From NCBI GenBank assembly GCA_020637855.1, contig JACKJR010000002.1, positions 531,271 to 595,270 of the forward strand: a stretch of DNA of 64,000 nt, given 5' to 3'. Each line of letters begins with the position of its first letter. Within the stretch, counting starts at the first letter, position 1. This DNA is from Rhodobiaceae bacterium. GTDB taxonomy: Bacteria; Pseudomonadota; Alphaproteobacteria; Rhizobiales; Tepidamorphaceae. The position numbers and the translations under genes are program-made. Under the pieces are notes generated by a model. It saw only the letters and a list, made by a program, of their open reading frames with translations. It was not told the DNA's origin and did no database searches. Below, one piece after another: positions 1 to 8,340 of the stretch.

Positions 1-175
1 GGGGGTGAGTTGCCATCTGTCCCTGCTGCCGCTATAACGCCGCCGCCGGACTTGCACCCCTGGAGGAACCCGGCAGCGGAAACAGGAATTTGCCGCTTCA
101 GGCCCATGCGCGGCCACAAAGCGGCAGGCTTGTTTCAAGCCACTGAAAACCGGTCACTTTTCGTGATCTTGCTTT

Positions 176-204
176 GCCGGTCCCGGCTTGGCGGCCGGCG
201 TTTT
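176..204 (+). terminator. Possible hairpin in the rplY upstream region
   Basis: GCCGG (176-180) can pair with CCGGC (195-199), followed by G and TTTT at 201-204. It lies 35 bp before the rplY start and could be a leader hairpin or the terminator of something upstream of the window. The loop is long (14 nt), so this is weak. I see nothing else convincing in bases 1-175. Confidence 0.25.
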
Positions 205-238
205 GCTTTGGTGCGAAAGCGCCACTCAGGAGAGAAAC

Positions 239-901
239 ATGTCAGCTACCGTCCAGCTTAAGGCGGAGCCGCGCGAGAAGGTCGGCAAGGGGGCCGCCCG
301 TGCTGCCCGCCGTTCCGGTCTCGTGCCGGCCGTCATCTATGGCGACAAGAAAGACCCCCGTTCCATTTCGCTCACCATCCGCGAAGTGGAAAAGCAGCTT
401 GAATCGGGTCACTTCCTGAACACGATCTACGAGATCGATGTCGCAGGCGAGAAATCCCGCGTCATTCCGCGCGACTATCAGATGCATCCCGTCAAGGACG
501 TGCCGATGCACATCGACTTCCTGCGCATCGCCAAGGGCGCACGCCTTGTGGTTGCCGTGCCGGTCGCCTTCCAGAACGAAGATAGTTCGCCCGGCCTGCG
601 CAAGGGTGGGGTGCTTAACATCGTGCGCCACGAAATCGAGATTTCGGCACCCGCGGATGCGATTCCCTCGGAGATCGCAGTCGATCTCACGGGTCTTGAT
701 CTGGGCGACTCGCTGCACATCTCGGCCGTGACACTGCCGGAAGGCGTGACGCCTACCATCACCGACCGCGACTTCACCATCGCCACGATTGCCGCGCCTG
801 CCGGCCTCAAGTCCGAGGGCGAGGAAGACGAAGAAGGTGCAGAGCCGGGCGAAGTGCCTGCCATGCATGGCGGCGACGAGGAAGAAGCCGGCGAAGAATA
901 A
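239..901 (+). CDS. rplY: 50S ribosomal protein L25 (long, CTC-type)
   Basis: 220 residues. L25 binds 5S rRNA in the large subunit central protuberance. The N-terminal third is the L25 5S-binding domain and the rest is the TL5/CTC beta domain; the C-terminus is an acidic Glu/Gly/Ala tail, usual for alphaproteobacterial long-form L25. The ATG at 239 was chosen because AGGAGA lies about 6 bp upstream; the open frame extends 17 codons further without a ribosome site. It is followed by pth and ychF, the order commonly seen in this class. Confidence 0.93.
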   Translation: MSATVQLKAEPREKVGKGAARAARRSGLVPAVIYGDKKDPRSISLTIREVEKQLESGHFLNTIYEIDVAGEKSRVIPRDYQMHPVKDVPMHIDFLRIAKGARLVVAVPVAFQNEDSSPGLRKGGVLNIVRHEIEISAPADAIPSEIAVDLTGLDLGDSLHISAVTLPEGVTPTITDRDFTIATIAAPAGLKSEGEEDEEGAEPGEVPAMHGGDEEEAGEE

Positions 902-985
902 ATGCCGTTGCGCTGCGGTGGCCCGCCGCCGCAGCGCGCGTCATGATTTCTTCTGCCTGGGTCCGCAAATACCCCGCAGGCATAC

Positions 986-1576
986 ATGGCAGAAAACGGC
1001 AAACTGCTGGTCGGCCTCGGGAACCCCGGCTCGCGATATCTTTCCAACCGCCACAATGTCGGTTTCATGGCGCTCGACGCGATTGCCGAGCGGCATCGGT
1101 TCCCGCCGTGGAAGAAGCGTTTCCTCGGCGCATTCACCGATGGACGCATCGGCAACGGCCGCGCATGGCTGCTGCTGCCGGGAACCTACATGAACGAATC
1201 CGGCAATGCGGTCTCGCAGGCGATGAACTACTTCCGCCTGACGCCCGGCGATGTCTACGTCTTCCACGACGAACTCGATCTCGCCCCCGGCAAGATCCGC
1301 GTCAGGCAAGGTGGTGGCGCGGCCGGCAACAACGGCATCCGCTCGGTCATCGCCCACATTGGCGCCGAGTTTAACCGGGTGCGCATCGGCATCGGTCACC
1401 CCGGCCACAAGGCCGCCGTCCAGCCTTGGGTGCTCGGCGATTTTTCCAAGGCCGAACGCGAATGGCTAACCCCTCTGCTGGAAGCGATTGCCGACAACGC
1501 CGATTGCCTCGTCGCCGGCGACGAAGCCAACTTCATGAACCGGGTGGCGCTTGCCACCTCCGGCCAGGACGATTGA
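986..1576 (+). CDS. pth: Peptidyl-tRNA hydrolase
   Basis: 196 residues, the normal Pth length. It releases peptides from peptidyl-tRNA that drops off the ribosome. The signature GLGNPG begins at residue 10. Asn13, His23 (in RHNVGF) and Asp95 (in HDELDL) match the catalytic Asn/His/Asp of E. coli Pth, and a GGGAAGNNGIRS loop follows. It lies 84 bp after rplY and 34 bp before ychF, so probably in one operon. Confidence 0.96.
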   Translation: MAENGKLLVGLGNPGSRYLSNRHNVGFMALDAIAERHRFPPWKKRFLGAFTDGRIGNGRAWLLLPGTYMNESGNAVSQAMNYFRLTPGDVYVFHDELDLAPGKIRVRQGGGAAGNNGIRSVIAHIGAEFNRVRIGIGHPGHKAAVQPWVLGDFSKAEREWLTPLLEAIADNADCLVAGDEANFMNRVALATSGQDD

Positions 1577-1610
1577 CGTCCCCGGAATCGCATAGCGAAA
1601 GACAACTGTC

Positions 1611-2708
1611 ATGGGTTTCAAATGCGGTATCGTCGGTCTGCCCAATGTCGGCAAATCGACCCTTTTCAACGCACTGACGCAAACGGCGGCTGCCCAGGCT
1701 GCCAACTATCCCTTCTGCACCATCGAGCCCAATGTCGGCGAAGTCGCGGTTCCCGATCCGCGGCTCGACAAACTCGCGCAGATCGCAAAGTCGGACGAGA
1801 CCATTCCGACACGGCTGACCTTCGTCGACATCGCCGGCCTCGTGCGCGGCGCCTCGAAGGGAGAAGGCCTCGGCAACCAGTTCCTCGCCCACATCCGCGA
1901 GGTCGATGCCATCGCATATGTGCTGCGCTGCTTCGACGATGACGACATCACCCACGTCGACGGGCGCATCGATCCGCTAGCCGATGCCGAGACCATCGAA
2001 ACCGAACTCATGCTGGCCGATCTCGAAAGCCTCGAGAAGCGCGTACCCGCTCTTGAAAAGAAAATCCGTGGCGGCGACAAGGAAGCCAAGCTGGCGCTGT
2101 CGCTGATCGAACGCACGCTGCCGCTGCTGCAGGACGGCAAGCCGGCGCGGCTGGCACAGCGCAGCGAAGACGAGGAGCGTGCCTTCCAGGCCCTCAACCT
2201 GCTGACCTCGAAACCGGTTCTCTATGTCTGCAATGTCGATGAGGACAGCGCGGCGGAAGGCAATGATTACTCCCGCGCCGTGGAAGAACGGACCGCCAGC
2301 ATGGAGGCGGTCTGCGTTGTCATTTCAGCACGCATCGAAGCCGAAATCGCCTTGCTGCCAGCAGCCGAACGGACCGAGTATCTGGAGGCGATCGGCCTGG
2401 AGCAGCCCGGTCTCGACCGGCTGATCCGCGCCGGTTACGACCTGCTCGAGCTGATCACCTACTTCACCGTCGGCCCCAAGGAAGCCCGCGCCTGGACCAT
2501 CGAGAAAGGCACCGCGGCACCGCAGGCGGCCGGCGTCATCCACACCGACTTCGAAAAGGGCTTCATCCGCGCCGAAACCATCGCCTACGATGATTTCGTC
2601 ACCTGCGGCGGCGAAACACCGGCCAAGGATGCCGGCAAGATGCGGCTCGAAGGCAAGGAATACGTGGTTCGCGATGGCGACGTGATGCACTTCCGGTTCG
2701 CAAACTAG
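1611..2708 (+). CDS. ychF: Redox-regulated ATPase/GTPase YchF (Obg family)
   Basis: 365 residues, full length. The P-loop GLPNVGKST is at residues 9-17 and DIAG at 73-76. The G4 motif is Asn-Val-Asp-Glu at 208-211 instead of NKxD, which is the YchF hallmark linked to ATP preference. The C-terminal ~80 residues form the TGS domain (LITYFTVGPKEARAW). The family is universally conserved, associates with ribosomes and is linked to stress and oxidative responses. Confidence 0.96.
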   Translation: MGFKCGIVGLPNVGKSTLFNALTQTAAAQAANYPFCTIEPNVGEVAVPDPRLDKLAQIAKSDETIPTRLTFVDIAGLVRGASKGEGLGNQFLAHIREVDAIAYVLRCFDDDDITHVDGRIDPLADAETIETELMLADLESLEKRVPALEKKIRGGDKEAKLALSLIERTLPLLQDGKPARLAQRSEDEERAFQALNLLTSKPVLYVCNVDEDSAAEGNDYSRAVEERTASMEAVCVVISARIEAEIALLPAAERTEYLEAIGLEQPGLDRLIRAGYDLLELITYFTVGPKEARAWTIEKGTAAPQAAGVIHTDFEKGFIRAETIAYDDFVTCGGETPAKDAGKMRLEGKEYVVRDGDVMHFRFAN

Positions 2709-2721
2709 GGCGAAGAGCAAG

Positions 2722-3165
2722 ATGCGCTATTTCGAGGATTTTCCGGTAGGCACGACCATGCGCTTCGGCGCCTACGAGGTCACCGCTGAGGAAATCACCG
2801 AATACGCGAACCAATACGATCCATCCGTTCTTGTGCCCGGCTACCCCGGCGGCGAGGGCGGCAAGGCAGTCGCATCCGGCTGGCATGTCTGCGCGATGAT
2901 GATGCATATGCTGTGCGAAGGCTTTGTCCTGAAGTCGGCCGGTCTGGGCGCACCCGGCATCGACAAGCTGAAATGGCTGTCACCCGTATGCGCCGGCCAT
3001 GTGCTGGGCATGGAAACCGAGGTCATGAAGGCCCGCCGCTCCGCCTCGCGTCCTGGAATAGGCCTTGTGTATCTGCGTCATAGCATCCGCGATCAGTCCG
3101 GAGAAATGAAACTGGTTTGCGAAAACTGGGTGATGCTCGCCACCCGAGAAGGGTCCGCGGCATGA
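2722..3165 (+). CDS. MaoC-family hot-dog dehydratase (first of pair)
   Basis: 147 residues. It opens with MRYFEDFPVGTTMRFGAYEVT and has the SGWHVCAMMM segment typical of MaoC hot-dog enzymes, which hydrate or dehydrate acyl-CoA thioesters. The next gene starts inside its stop codon (ATGA), so the two probably form a heteromeric or bidomain-like MaoC unit. It follows ychF by 13 bp. The substrate cannot be read from the sequence. Confidence 0.85.
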   Translation: MRYFEDFPVGTTMRFGAYEVTAEEITEYANQYDPSVLVPGYPGGEGGKAVASGWHVCAMMMHMLCEGFVLKSAGLGAPGIDKLKWLSPVCAGHVLGMETEVMKARRSASRPGIGLVYLRHSIRDQSGEMKLVCENWVMLATREGSAA

Positions 3166-3626
3166 CCACGCCCCAGGTACATCTTGAAGGATTGAGCGTC
3201 GATCTCGGCCGTCATATTTTCACGTCCGACAGCATTGTCGGCTTTGCCAAACGCTACGACTTCCAGCCGTTTCACCTCAGCGAGGACGCCGCGCGCAAGA
3301 TGCATTTTGGCGCGCTGTCGGCCAGCGGCTGGCACACTGCGGCGATCTTTTGCGCGATGCTCAATCAGGCCCTGCCCGCACACCCCGAACTGTCCGGCCT
3401 GAAACTCGGGCCTTGGAAGGCAATTCACAATCTGCGCTGGGCAAAACCGGCACGCGCCGGTGACGAGCTGACCTTCCGGGCGGTATTCGGTGAAGTCGGC
3501 ACGGCAGACAGCGTGCCCGGCTGGCAGACGGTGAAACTGCATGGCGAAGGGATCAACCAGGACGCAGATGTGGCCTACACGCTTGATGCCGAGTTGCTGG
3601 TTTCCGGGCTACCTGCCGAGGCCTAG
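3162..3626 (+). CDS. MaoC-family hot-dog dehydratase (second of pair)
   Basis: 154 residues from the ATG at 3162, which overlaps the preceding TGA by 4 nt and implies translational coupling. It contains FAKRYDFQPFH and SGWHTAAIFC, paralogous to YANQYDPSV and SGWHVCAMM in the neighbour. The open frame continues 15 codons upstream, but that part lies inside the previous gene and has no MaoC similarity. Probably an enoyl-CoA hydratase-like subunit. Confidence 0.85.
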   Translation: MTTPQVHLEGLSVDLGRHIFTSDSIVGFAKRYDFQPFHLSEDAARKMHFGALSASGWHTAAIFCAMLNQALPAHPELSGLKLGPWKAIHNLRWAKPARAGDELTFRAVFGEVGTADSVPGWQTVKLHGEGINQDADVAYTLDAELLVSGLPAEA

Positions 3627-3635
3627 AAGCCTGGC

Positions 3636-4169
3636 CTAATGGCCCTCGAATTCCATCAGCGTGCGGACGGGAACGCCAAGCGCCTCCACCTTCGCCTTGC
3701 CGCCGAGTTCGGGCAGATCGATCACGAAGCAGGCCGCCACCACCTGGGCGCCGATGTCCTGCATCAGTTTCACGGCAGCCTCAGCGGTTCCCCCCGTTGC
3801 GATCAGGTCGTCGACCAGGATGACCTTTTCACCGGGTGCAATGGCGTCCTTGTGCATCTCCATCTCATCGATGCCGTATTCGAGACTATAGGCAATCCGC
3901 ACGGTTTCGTGCGGCAGCTTGCCCTTCTTGCGGATCGGGACGAACCCCGCCGAAAGCTGATGCGCCACCGCCCCGCCGAGAATGAATCCGCGCGCTTCGA
4001 TGCCGGCAACCTTGTCGATCTTCGAGCCGGCCCACGGCTGCACCAGTTCATCGACCGCACGGCGGAAAGCCTGCGCATTACCGAGCAACGTCGTGATGTC
4101 GCGGAACATGATCCCCGGCTTCGGGTAATCGGGAATGGTCCTGACGATGTCCTTGATATTCACTGCCAT
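3636..4169 (-). CDS. apt: Adenine phosphoribosyltransferase
   Basis: 177 residues, normal length for APRT, which makes AMP from adenine and PRPP. IPDYPKPGIMFRDIT at residues 12-26 is a family signature; the PRPP-binding loop VILVDDLIATGGTA is at 116-129. The ATG at 4169 gives the usual N-terminus; the longer open frame adds 33 residues with no family similarity. mtnP, which also yields adenine, lies 300 bp away on the same strand, which fits purine salvage. Confidence 0.95.
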   Translation of the reverse strand: MAVNIKDIVRTIPDYPKPGIMFRDITTLLGNAQAFRRAVDELVQPWAGSKIDKVAGIEARGFILGGAVAHQLSAGFVPIRKKGKLPHETVRIAYSLEYGIDEMEMHKDAIAPGEKVILVDDLIATGGTAEAAVKLMQDIGAQVVAACFVIDLPELGGKAKVEALGVPVRTLMEFEGH

Positions 4170-4252
4170 GTGCCCCGCAGCTTGTCCCGGTCTTCGAACA
4201 ATCACTATCCTGTCGCGCCCCGCCAGCCAAGGCGGCAATCCGGGAGGGTTAC

Positions 4253-4459
4253 ATGACAGGCGACACAAATGGTTCCGTGATCCGCGACATCGACATTCCT
4301 TTTGGCAGGCTTGTCCTCATCTTCATCAAGATGTTCCTGGCCATGATCCCTGCGCTCATCGTGCTGTACATCATCGTCACCGCAATCGTGCTGGTCGTGG
4401 CCGGCGTGCTGGGCGGTTTTGGAATGATGCCCGGCGGCATGCCTCACTGGGGCGGATAA
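4253..4459 (+). CDS. Small membrane protein, unknown function
   Basis: 68 residues, preceded by GGGAGGG about 5 bp before the ATG. A hydrophobic stretch (about residues 19-51) makes one long or two short membrane helices, and the end is Gly/Met-rich (GGFGMMPGGMPHWGG). It sits between apt and mtnP on the opposite strand, ending 3 bp from the mtnP stop. The strong ribosome site supports expression; I do not recognise a family. Confidence 0.6.
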   Translation: MTGDTNGSVIRDIDIPFGRLVLIFIKMFLAMIPALIVLYIIVTAIVLVVAGVLGGFGMMPGGMPHWGG

Positions 4460-4462
4460 CCG

Positions 4463-5341
4463 TCACGCCCTCGTCAGCACGCGCCCCGCGACGGCATCCA
4501 GCTTTGCCAGCAGCGAAGGATCGCGCCTGTCCGGCGCAGTGATGATCGCGACATCAAGTGCCCTGTCGGAACCGATCGGGCAGGCTTCGTGCTCGGCGGG
4601 CATATCGTCGGCCAGCGCTTTCACCAATGCTTGCGCATTGGCGGCGTTCTGCTTAAGCACGCGCAGGATTTCCGGCACATCGACCTCGCCGTGATCGGGG
4701 TGCCAGCAGTCATAGTCGGTCACCATGGCGACGCTGGCATAGCAAAGCTCCGCCTCCCGGGCGAGCTTGGCTTCCGGCATGTTGGTCATGCCGATCACGT
4801 CGCAACCCCACGAACGGTAAAGCTGCGATTCCGCATAGGTGGAGAATTGCGGGCCTTCCATCGCGAGATAAGTGCCGCCGCGTACCGCGCTAATGCCGCA
4901 GGACTTCGCCGCGGCCTCGACCCGGTCCGCCAGCAAGGGGCTGACCGGATATGCAAGCGAGACATGCGCGACGCAGCCTGTTCCGAAAAAACTCGACTGG
5001 CGCCCGCGCGTACGGTCGATGAACTGATCGACGATAACAAACGTGCCCGGCGAAAGTTCTTCCCTGAACGAGCCGCAGGCTGAAATCGAGACGAGATCGG
5101 TGACGCCCGAACGTTTCAGCGCATCGATATTGGCGCGGTAGTTGATCTCGGATGGCGGAATACGGTGCCCGACGCCATGGCGCGGAAGGAAGACAACATC
5201 GGTGTCGCCGATGGTTCCGAACACGAGATCGTCGGACGGCTCGCCCCAGGGGGTGGCAACAGCCTCGGTGCGCTTGTTCTCGATTGCCGCCATGTCATAG
5301 AGGCCCGAACCGCCGATGATCCCGAGAACAGTCCTGGTCAT
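4463..5341 (-). CDS. mtnP: S-methyl-5'-thioadenosine phosphorylase
   Basis: 292 residues. It phosphorolyses methylthioadenosine to adenine and methylthioribose-1-phosphate. IIGGSGLYDM at the N-terminus is the phosphate site; LPRHGVGHRIPPSEINYRAN, the EGPQFST segment and MTNMPEAKLARE are MTA-phosphorylase signatures. The ATG at 5341 puts GGSG close to the N-terminus as usual and has AAGAAAG upstream; a longer open frame adds 19 residues. Adenine from this reaction would feed the nearby apt. Confidence 0.95.
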   Translation of the reverse strand: MTRTVLGIIGGSGLYDMAAIENKRTEAVATPWGEPSDDLVFGTIGDTDVVFLPRHGVGHRIPPSEINYRANIDALKRSGVTDLVSISACGSFREELSPGTFVIVDQFIDRTRGRQSSFFGTGCVAHVSLAYPVSPLLADRVEAAAKSCGISAVRGGTYLAMEGPQFSTYAESQLYRSWGCDVIGMTNMPEAKLAREAELCYASVAMVTDYDCWHPDHGEVDVPEILRVLKQNAANAQALVKALADDMPAEHEACPIGSDRALDVAIITAPDRRDPSLLAKLDAVAGRVLTRA

Positions 5342-5429
5342 GCACGTGTCTTTCTTCTTGAGTTCGATATTTGCGGCACTGTCTGGACTGAGGTGCAATA
5401 TGCGTCAAGACACGTCCGGTTTACTGATT

Positions 5430-5471
5430 ACCCCACCCCCACCCACCCTTGACACCCCACCCCCACCCACC
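5430..5471 (+). repeat. Two 18-bp C-rich direct repeats around a promoter
   Basis: An 18-nt sequence ACCCCACCCCCACCCACC occurs exactly at 5430-5447 and again at 5454-5471, a 24-bp period. The opposite strand is GGTGGGTGGGGGTGGGGT, with several G-runs that could form a G-quadruplex. The second copy fills the spacer between the -35 and -10 boxes of the toxin-antitoxin promoter. It may be an autoregulatory operator. Confidence 0.7.
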
Positions 5472-5477
5472 TATTAA
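5449..5477 (+). promoter_or_regulatory. Sigma-70 type promoter of the toxin-antitoxin pair
   Basis: TTGACA at 5449-5454, a 17-bp spacer, then TATTAA at 5472-5477, about 30 bp before the antitoxin ATG. This is one of the best housekeeping promoter matches in the window. Confidence 0.7.
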
Positions 5478-5507
5478 TGTTCAAACACGATTGATGGGAG
5501 TAATGAA

Positions 5508-5867
5508 ATGTCCGAAATCGAAATCCGCGACAATTCAATCTGGGCAAAGCATCTGGACGTCACGTTGCAAAACCGTGTTGTAAACATGCGCGCCGGTGAA
5601 ACCATCGAATTGGAGATCGACGGCATCACTGGACGTTGGGAAAAAATGCGAGTGGGAAAAGACGGCCGCCCTGTTCAGGGAATCAAGCCGATAGGAGCAA
5701 TGGGCAAACTCTGGAAAAACAAATTCTTTCCGGCTCGCCAGCACGAGTTTGTTTCTGTTCGCGAAGTGACCAGCGCAGATACGTATCTGAGCGCTTCGAG
5801 CAATACTCTCGACGAATGGAACTCGGACGCAGACGAAGAGGCCTACCGTGATCTGCAACCGGTTTGA
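5508..5867 (+). CDS. Probable antitoxin of a MazF/PemK-type module
   Basis: 119 residues, acidic C-terminal half, ATG preceded by GGGAG. It has a short N-terminal region that may be beta-rich (IWAKHLDVTLQNRVVNMRAGE) and an acidic tail (LDEWNSDADEEAYRDL). I do not recognise a known antitoxin fold; the call rests on its size, acidity and its 20-bp overlap with the downstream toxin gene. The dedicated promoter and repeats upstream fit an autoregulated TA operon. Confidence 0.6.
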   Translation: MSEIEIRDNSIWAKHLDVTLQNRVVNMRAGETIELEIDGITGRWEKMRVGKDGRPVQGIKPIGAMGKLWKNKFFPARQHEFVSVREVTSADTYLSASSNTLDEWNSDADEEAYRDLQPV

Positions 5868-6183
5868 TGTCGTGATCGTGCCGTTTCCTTTCCTGGAACG
5901 GCCAGTCACCAAGGTTCGTCCGGCGCTCGTCTTGTCAGCTTCCGTGTTCAACAACGAAAACGGACATACTATTCTTGCGATGATCACAACGGGCGCTGAA
6001 TCAAGCTGGCCTGCTGACTTTCGCTTGCAAGATCTTCAATCTGCAGGATTAAGGCACGCTTCACTGGTGCGCTGGAAGCTCTTCACTTTGCCTAACAACA
6101 TGCTGCAGCAAGTCATTGGACAACTCAGCGAACGAGACGAAACCCACATCAACGCAGCTCTGACAGCAATGTTCACAAATTGA
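5848..6183 (+). CDS. Type II toxin, PemK/MazF-like endoribonuclease
   Basis: 111 residues, MazF size. The N-terminal RFDVVIVPFPFLERPVTKVRPALVLS matches the PemK/MazF beta-barrel start, including the KxRPALVLS strand that carries the catalytic Arg in this family. The start is a GTG at 5848 inside the antitoxin gene, giving a coupled toxin. Family members cut single-stranded mRNA; the cleavage specificity cannot be deduced. Confidence 0.75.
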   Translation: MICNRFDVVIVPFPFLERPVTKVRPALVLSASVFNNENGHTILAMITTGAESSWPADFRLQDLQSAGLRHASLVRWKLFTLPNNMLQQVIGQLSERDETHINAALTAMFTN

Positions 6184-6206
6184 AAAGGGCGCCTCTTGGG
6201 CGCCCC
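6183..6206 (-). terminator. Intrinsic terminator of petABC
   Basis: GGGCGCC (6187-6193) and GGCGCCC (6199-6205) form a 7-bp stem with a 5-nt loop. On the minus strand it is followed by TTTTCA. It sits between the convergent toxin gene and petC and may work weakly for the toxin operon too. Confidence 0.75.
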
Positions 6207-6233
6207 TTCGCGTTCCTGTTTTCGCGCGAGCAA

Positions 6234-7025
6234 TCAGTGGTCCACGTCGCTCCACAGCTTCTGCTTTGTGAAATAAAGCAGTCCTGCGAAGGCGAGCAGG
6301 AAGATGGTGATCTGCAGGCCCATGCGCTTGCGCTCTTCAAGCTTCGGCTCAGCCGCCCACATCAGGAACGACACGACATCGTGTGCATACTGATCGACAG
6401 TCATCGGCGAACCGTCGGTATATTCGACGATTTCCTCCGACAGCGGCGGCGCCATCGCAATCTGGTTGCCGGTGAAAGCATGGTTGTAGTTCATGCCATC
6501 ACGCAGTTCGACGCCTGCCGGCGGTTCTTCTTCGTAGCCGGTCAGCAGCGCATAGATGTAATTGGGGCCGTTCGGCCGCGCCTTGGCAATCACCGAGAAG
6601 TCCGGCGGCAGCGCCCCGCCGTTGGACGCGCGGGCCGCATTGTCGTTCGCAAACGGGCTGACGAAAGCGTCATACGGCTTGGCCGGGCGCTCGAACATGT
6701 CGCCATCATCGTTGGGGCCGTCGGTCACTTCATACTCGGCGGCGAGCACCTTGACCTGCTCCTCGGTGAAACCGGGGCCGCCGGGATCGGCAAGGTTGCG
6801 GAACTTGACCAGCTTCATCGAGTGGCAGTTGGCGCAGACTTCCTTGTAGACCTTGTAGCCGCGCTGTAACTGCGCCCGGTCGAAGGTTCCGAACGGACCG
6901 GTAAAGGTCCACGACTGCGATTCCACGGCAGCACCTTCGGATGCCAGTGCGGCACCGGCGGAAAGGCTGACGGCAAGGATACCGGCTGCAACGAAGCGGG
7001 CCGTGTTGAGGGCGAGGTTTTTCAT
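6234..7025 (-). CDS. petC: Ubiquinol-cytochrome c reductase, cytochrome c1
   Basis: 263 residues, with an N-terminal signal peptide ending near ALASEG (residue 30). The c-type heme motif CANCH is at 64-68, and Met191 in NQIAMAPPL is the likely sixth ligand. One C-terminal membrane anchor (GLQITIFLLAFAGLLYF) keeps the heme domain in the periplasm. It is the last gene of petABC, 26 bp after petB. Confidence 0.96.
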   Translation of the reverse strand: MKNLALNTARFVAAGILAVSLSAGAALASEGAAVESQSWTFTGPFGTFDRAQLQRGYKVYKEVCANCHSMKLVKFRNLADPGGPGFTEEQVKVLAAEYEVTDGPNDDGDMFERPAKPYDAFVSPFANDNAARASNGGALPPDFSVIAKARPNGPNYIYALLTGYEEEPPAGVELRDGMNYNHAFTGNQIAMAPPLSEEIVEYTDGSPMTVDQYAHDVVSFLMWAAEPKLEERKRMGLQITIFLLAFAGLLYFTKQKLWSDVDH

Positions 7026-7051
7026 GCTTATTCGCTCCAGATCCGGCTGGC

Positions 7052-8317
7052 CTAACGCTTTTCCGCTTGCGCGGCAGCAGCGGCGGGTTTTCCCGACCCG
7101 CCCTTGAGGACGGATTCCGATATGCTCGCCGGCAGCGGCTTGGGTGTCTCAAACAGTCCCAGCAGCGGCAGGATCACCAGGAAGTGCAGGAAGTAATACG
7201 CGGTCAGGATGCGCGCCGCGATCACGTAACCTCCCTCCGGGGGCTTGCCGCCGAGATATGTCAGGCCGACGCACACCAGCAGCAGGATCCAGAAGAACTG
7301 CTTGTACAGCGGACGGAACGTCGCCGAACGCACCTTCGATGTATCCAGCCACGGCAGAATGAACAGCACGCCGATTGAGGCGAACATTGCGATGACGCCG
7401 CCGAGCTTGTCTGGGATCGCGCGCAGGATCGCGTAGAACGGCAGGAAGTACCATTCCGGCACAATATGCGCGGGCGTCACAAGCGGGTTGGCCGGCGTGT
7501 AGTTGTCCGGGTGACCGAGCATGTTCGGCGCGTAGAACACGAAGCCGAGGAAGAAGATCATGAACACGATAATCGCGAACAGATCCTTGATCGTGTAGTA
7601 CGGATGGAAGGGCACCGTGTCCTTGGCGCTCTTCACTTCGACGCCGGTCGGATTGTTGTTGCCCGGCACATGCAGCGCCCACACGTGAAGCACAACAAGC
7701 GCGAAGATCACGAACGGCAGCAGGTAGTGCAGAGAAAAGAAGCGGTTCAGCGTCGGATTGCCAACTGCGAAGCCGCCCCAAAGCCACTCGACAATGGTGC
7801 CGCCGACGATCGGGATCGCCGAGAACAGGTTGGTGATCACGGTGGCGCCCCAGAAGCTCATCTGGCCCCAGGGAAGCACGTAGCCCATGAAGGCCGTCGC
7901 CATCATGGCCAGCAGGATCAGCACGCCGAGCATCCAGAGAATCTCGCGGGGCGCCTTGTAGGAGCCGTAGTAGAGGCCGCGGAAGATGTGGATATAGACG
8001 GCGATGAAGAAGAACGAAGCGCCATTGGCGTGCAGGTAGCGCAGGAACCAGCCGTAGTTCACGTCGCGCATGATGTGCTCGACGCTGTTGAAGGCCATGT
8101 CCACATGCGGCGTGTAGTGCATCGCCAGAACGATGCCCGACACGAGCTGCACGACGAGGCAGATCGCCGCGATGCCGCCGAAGGTCCAGAAGTAGTTCAG
8201 GTTCTTCGGGGTCGGGAAATCGTAAAGCTGTGCGCGAACCAGCGAGACGAGCGGCAGGCGGCTGTCGAACCAGCGCACCACCGGGTTCTTGTAATGATAG
8301 GTCGTGTTACCGGCCAT
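7052..8317 (-). CDS. petB: Ubiquinol-cytochrome c reductase, cytochrome b
   Basis: 421 residues, polytopic inner-membrane protein of about eight helices. It holds hemes bL and bH and the Qo/Qi sites. The conserved NYGWFLRYLHANGASFFF and the Qo-site PEWYF motif (in HIVPEWYFLPFYAIL) are visible. The C-terminus ends in an Ala/Lys-rich tail. It lies between the Rieske and c1 genes, as expected for a bc1 operon. Confidence 0.97.
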   Translation of the reverse strand: MAGNTTYHYKNPVVRWFDSRLPLVSLVRAQLYDFPTPKNLNYFWTFGGIAAICLVVQLVSGIVLAMHYTPHVDMAFNSVEHIMRDVNYGWFLRYLHANGASFFFIAVYIHIFRGLYYGSYKAPREILWMLGVLILLAMMATAFMGYVLPWGQMSFWGATVITNLFSAIPIVGGTIVEWLWGGFAVGNPTLNRFFSLHYLLPFVIFALVVLHVWALHVPGNNNPTGVEVKSAKDTVPFHPYYTIKDLFAIIVFMIFFLGFVFYAPNMLGHPDNYTPANPLVTPAHIVPEWYFLPFYAILRAIPDKLGGVIAMFASIGVLFILPWLDTSKVRSATFRPLYKQFFWILLLVCVGLTYLGGKPPEGGYVIAARILTAYYFLHFLVILPLLGLFETPKPLPASISESVLKGGSGKPAAAAAQAEKR

Positions 8318-8340
8318 GGTCGTTCAGGCTCCCTGGCAGT

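Noticed and set aside
242..868. Long antisense ORF over rplY
   Set aside because: A shadow of the GC-rich gene; no ribosome site and no family similarity.
3639..4256. ORF opposite apt
   Set aside because: Antisense shadow of a clear phosphoribosyltransferase.
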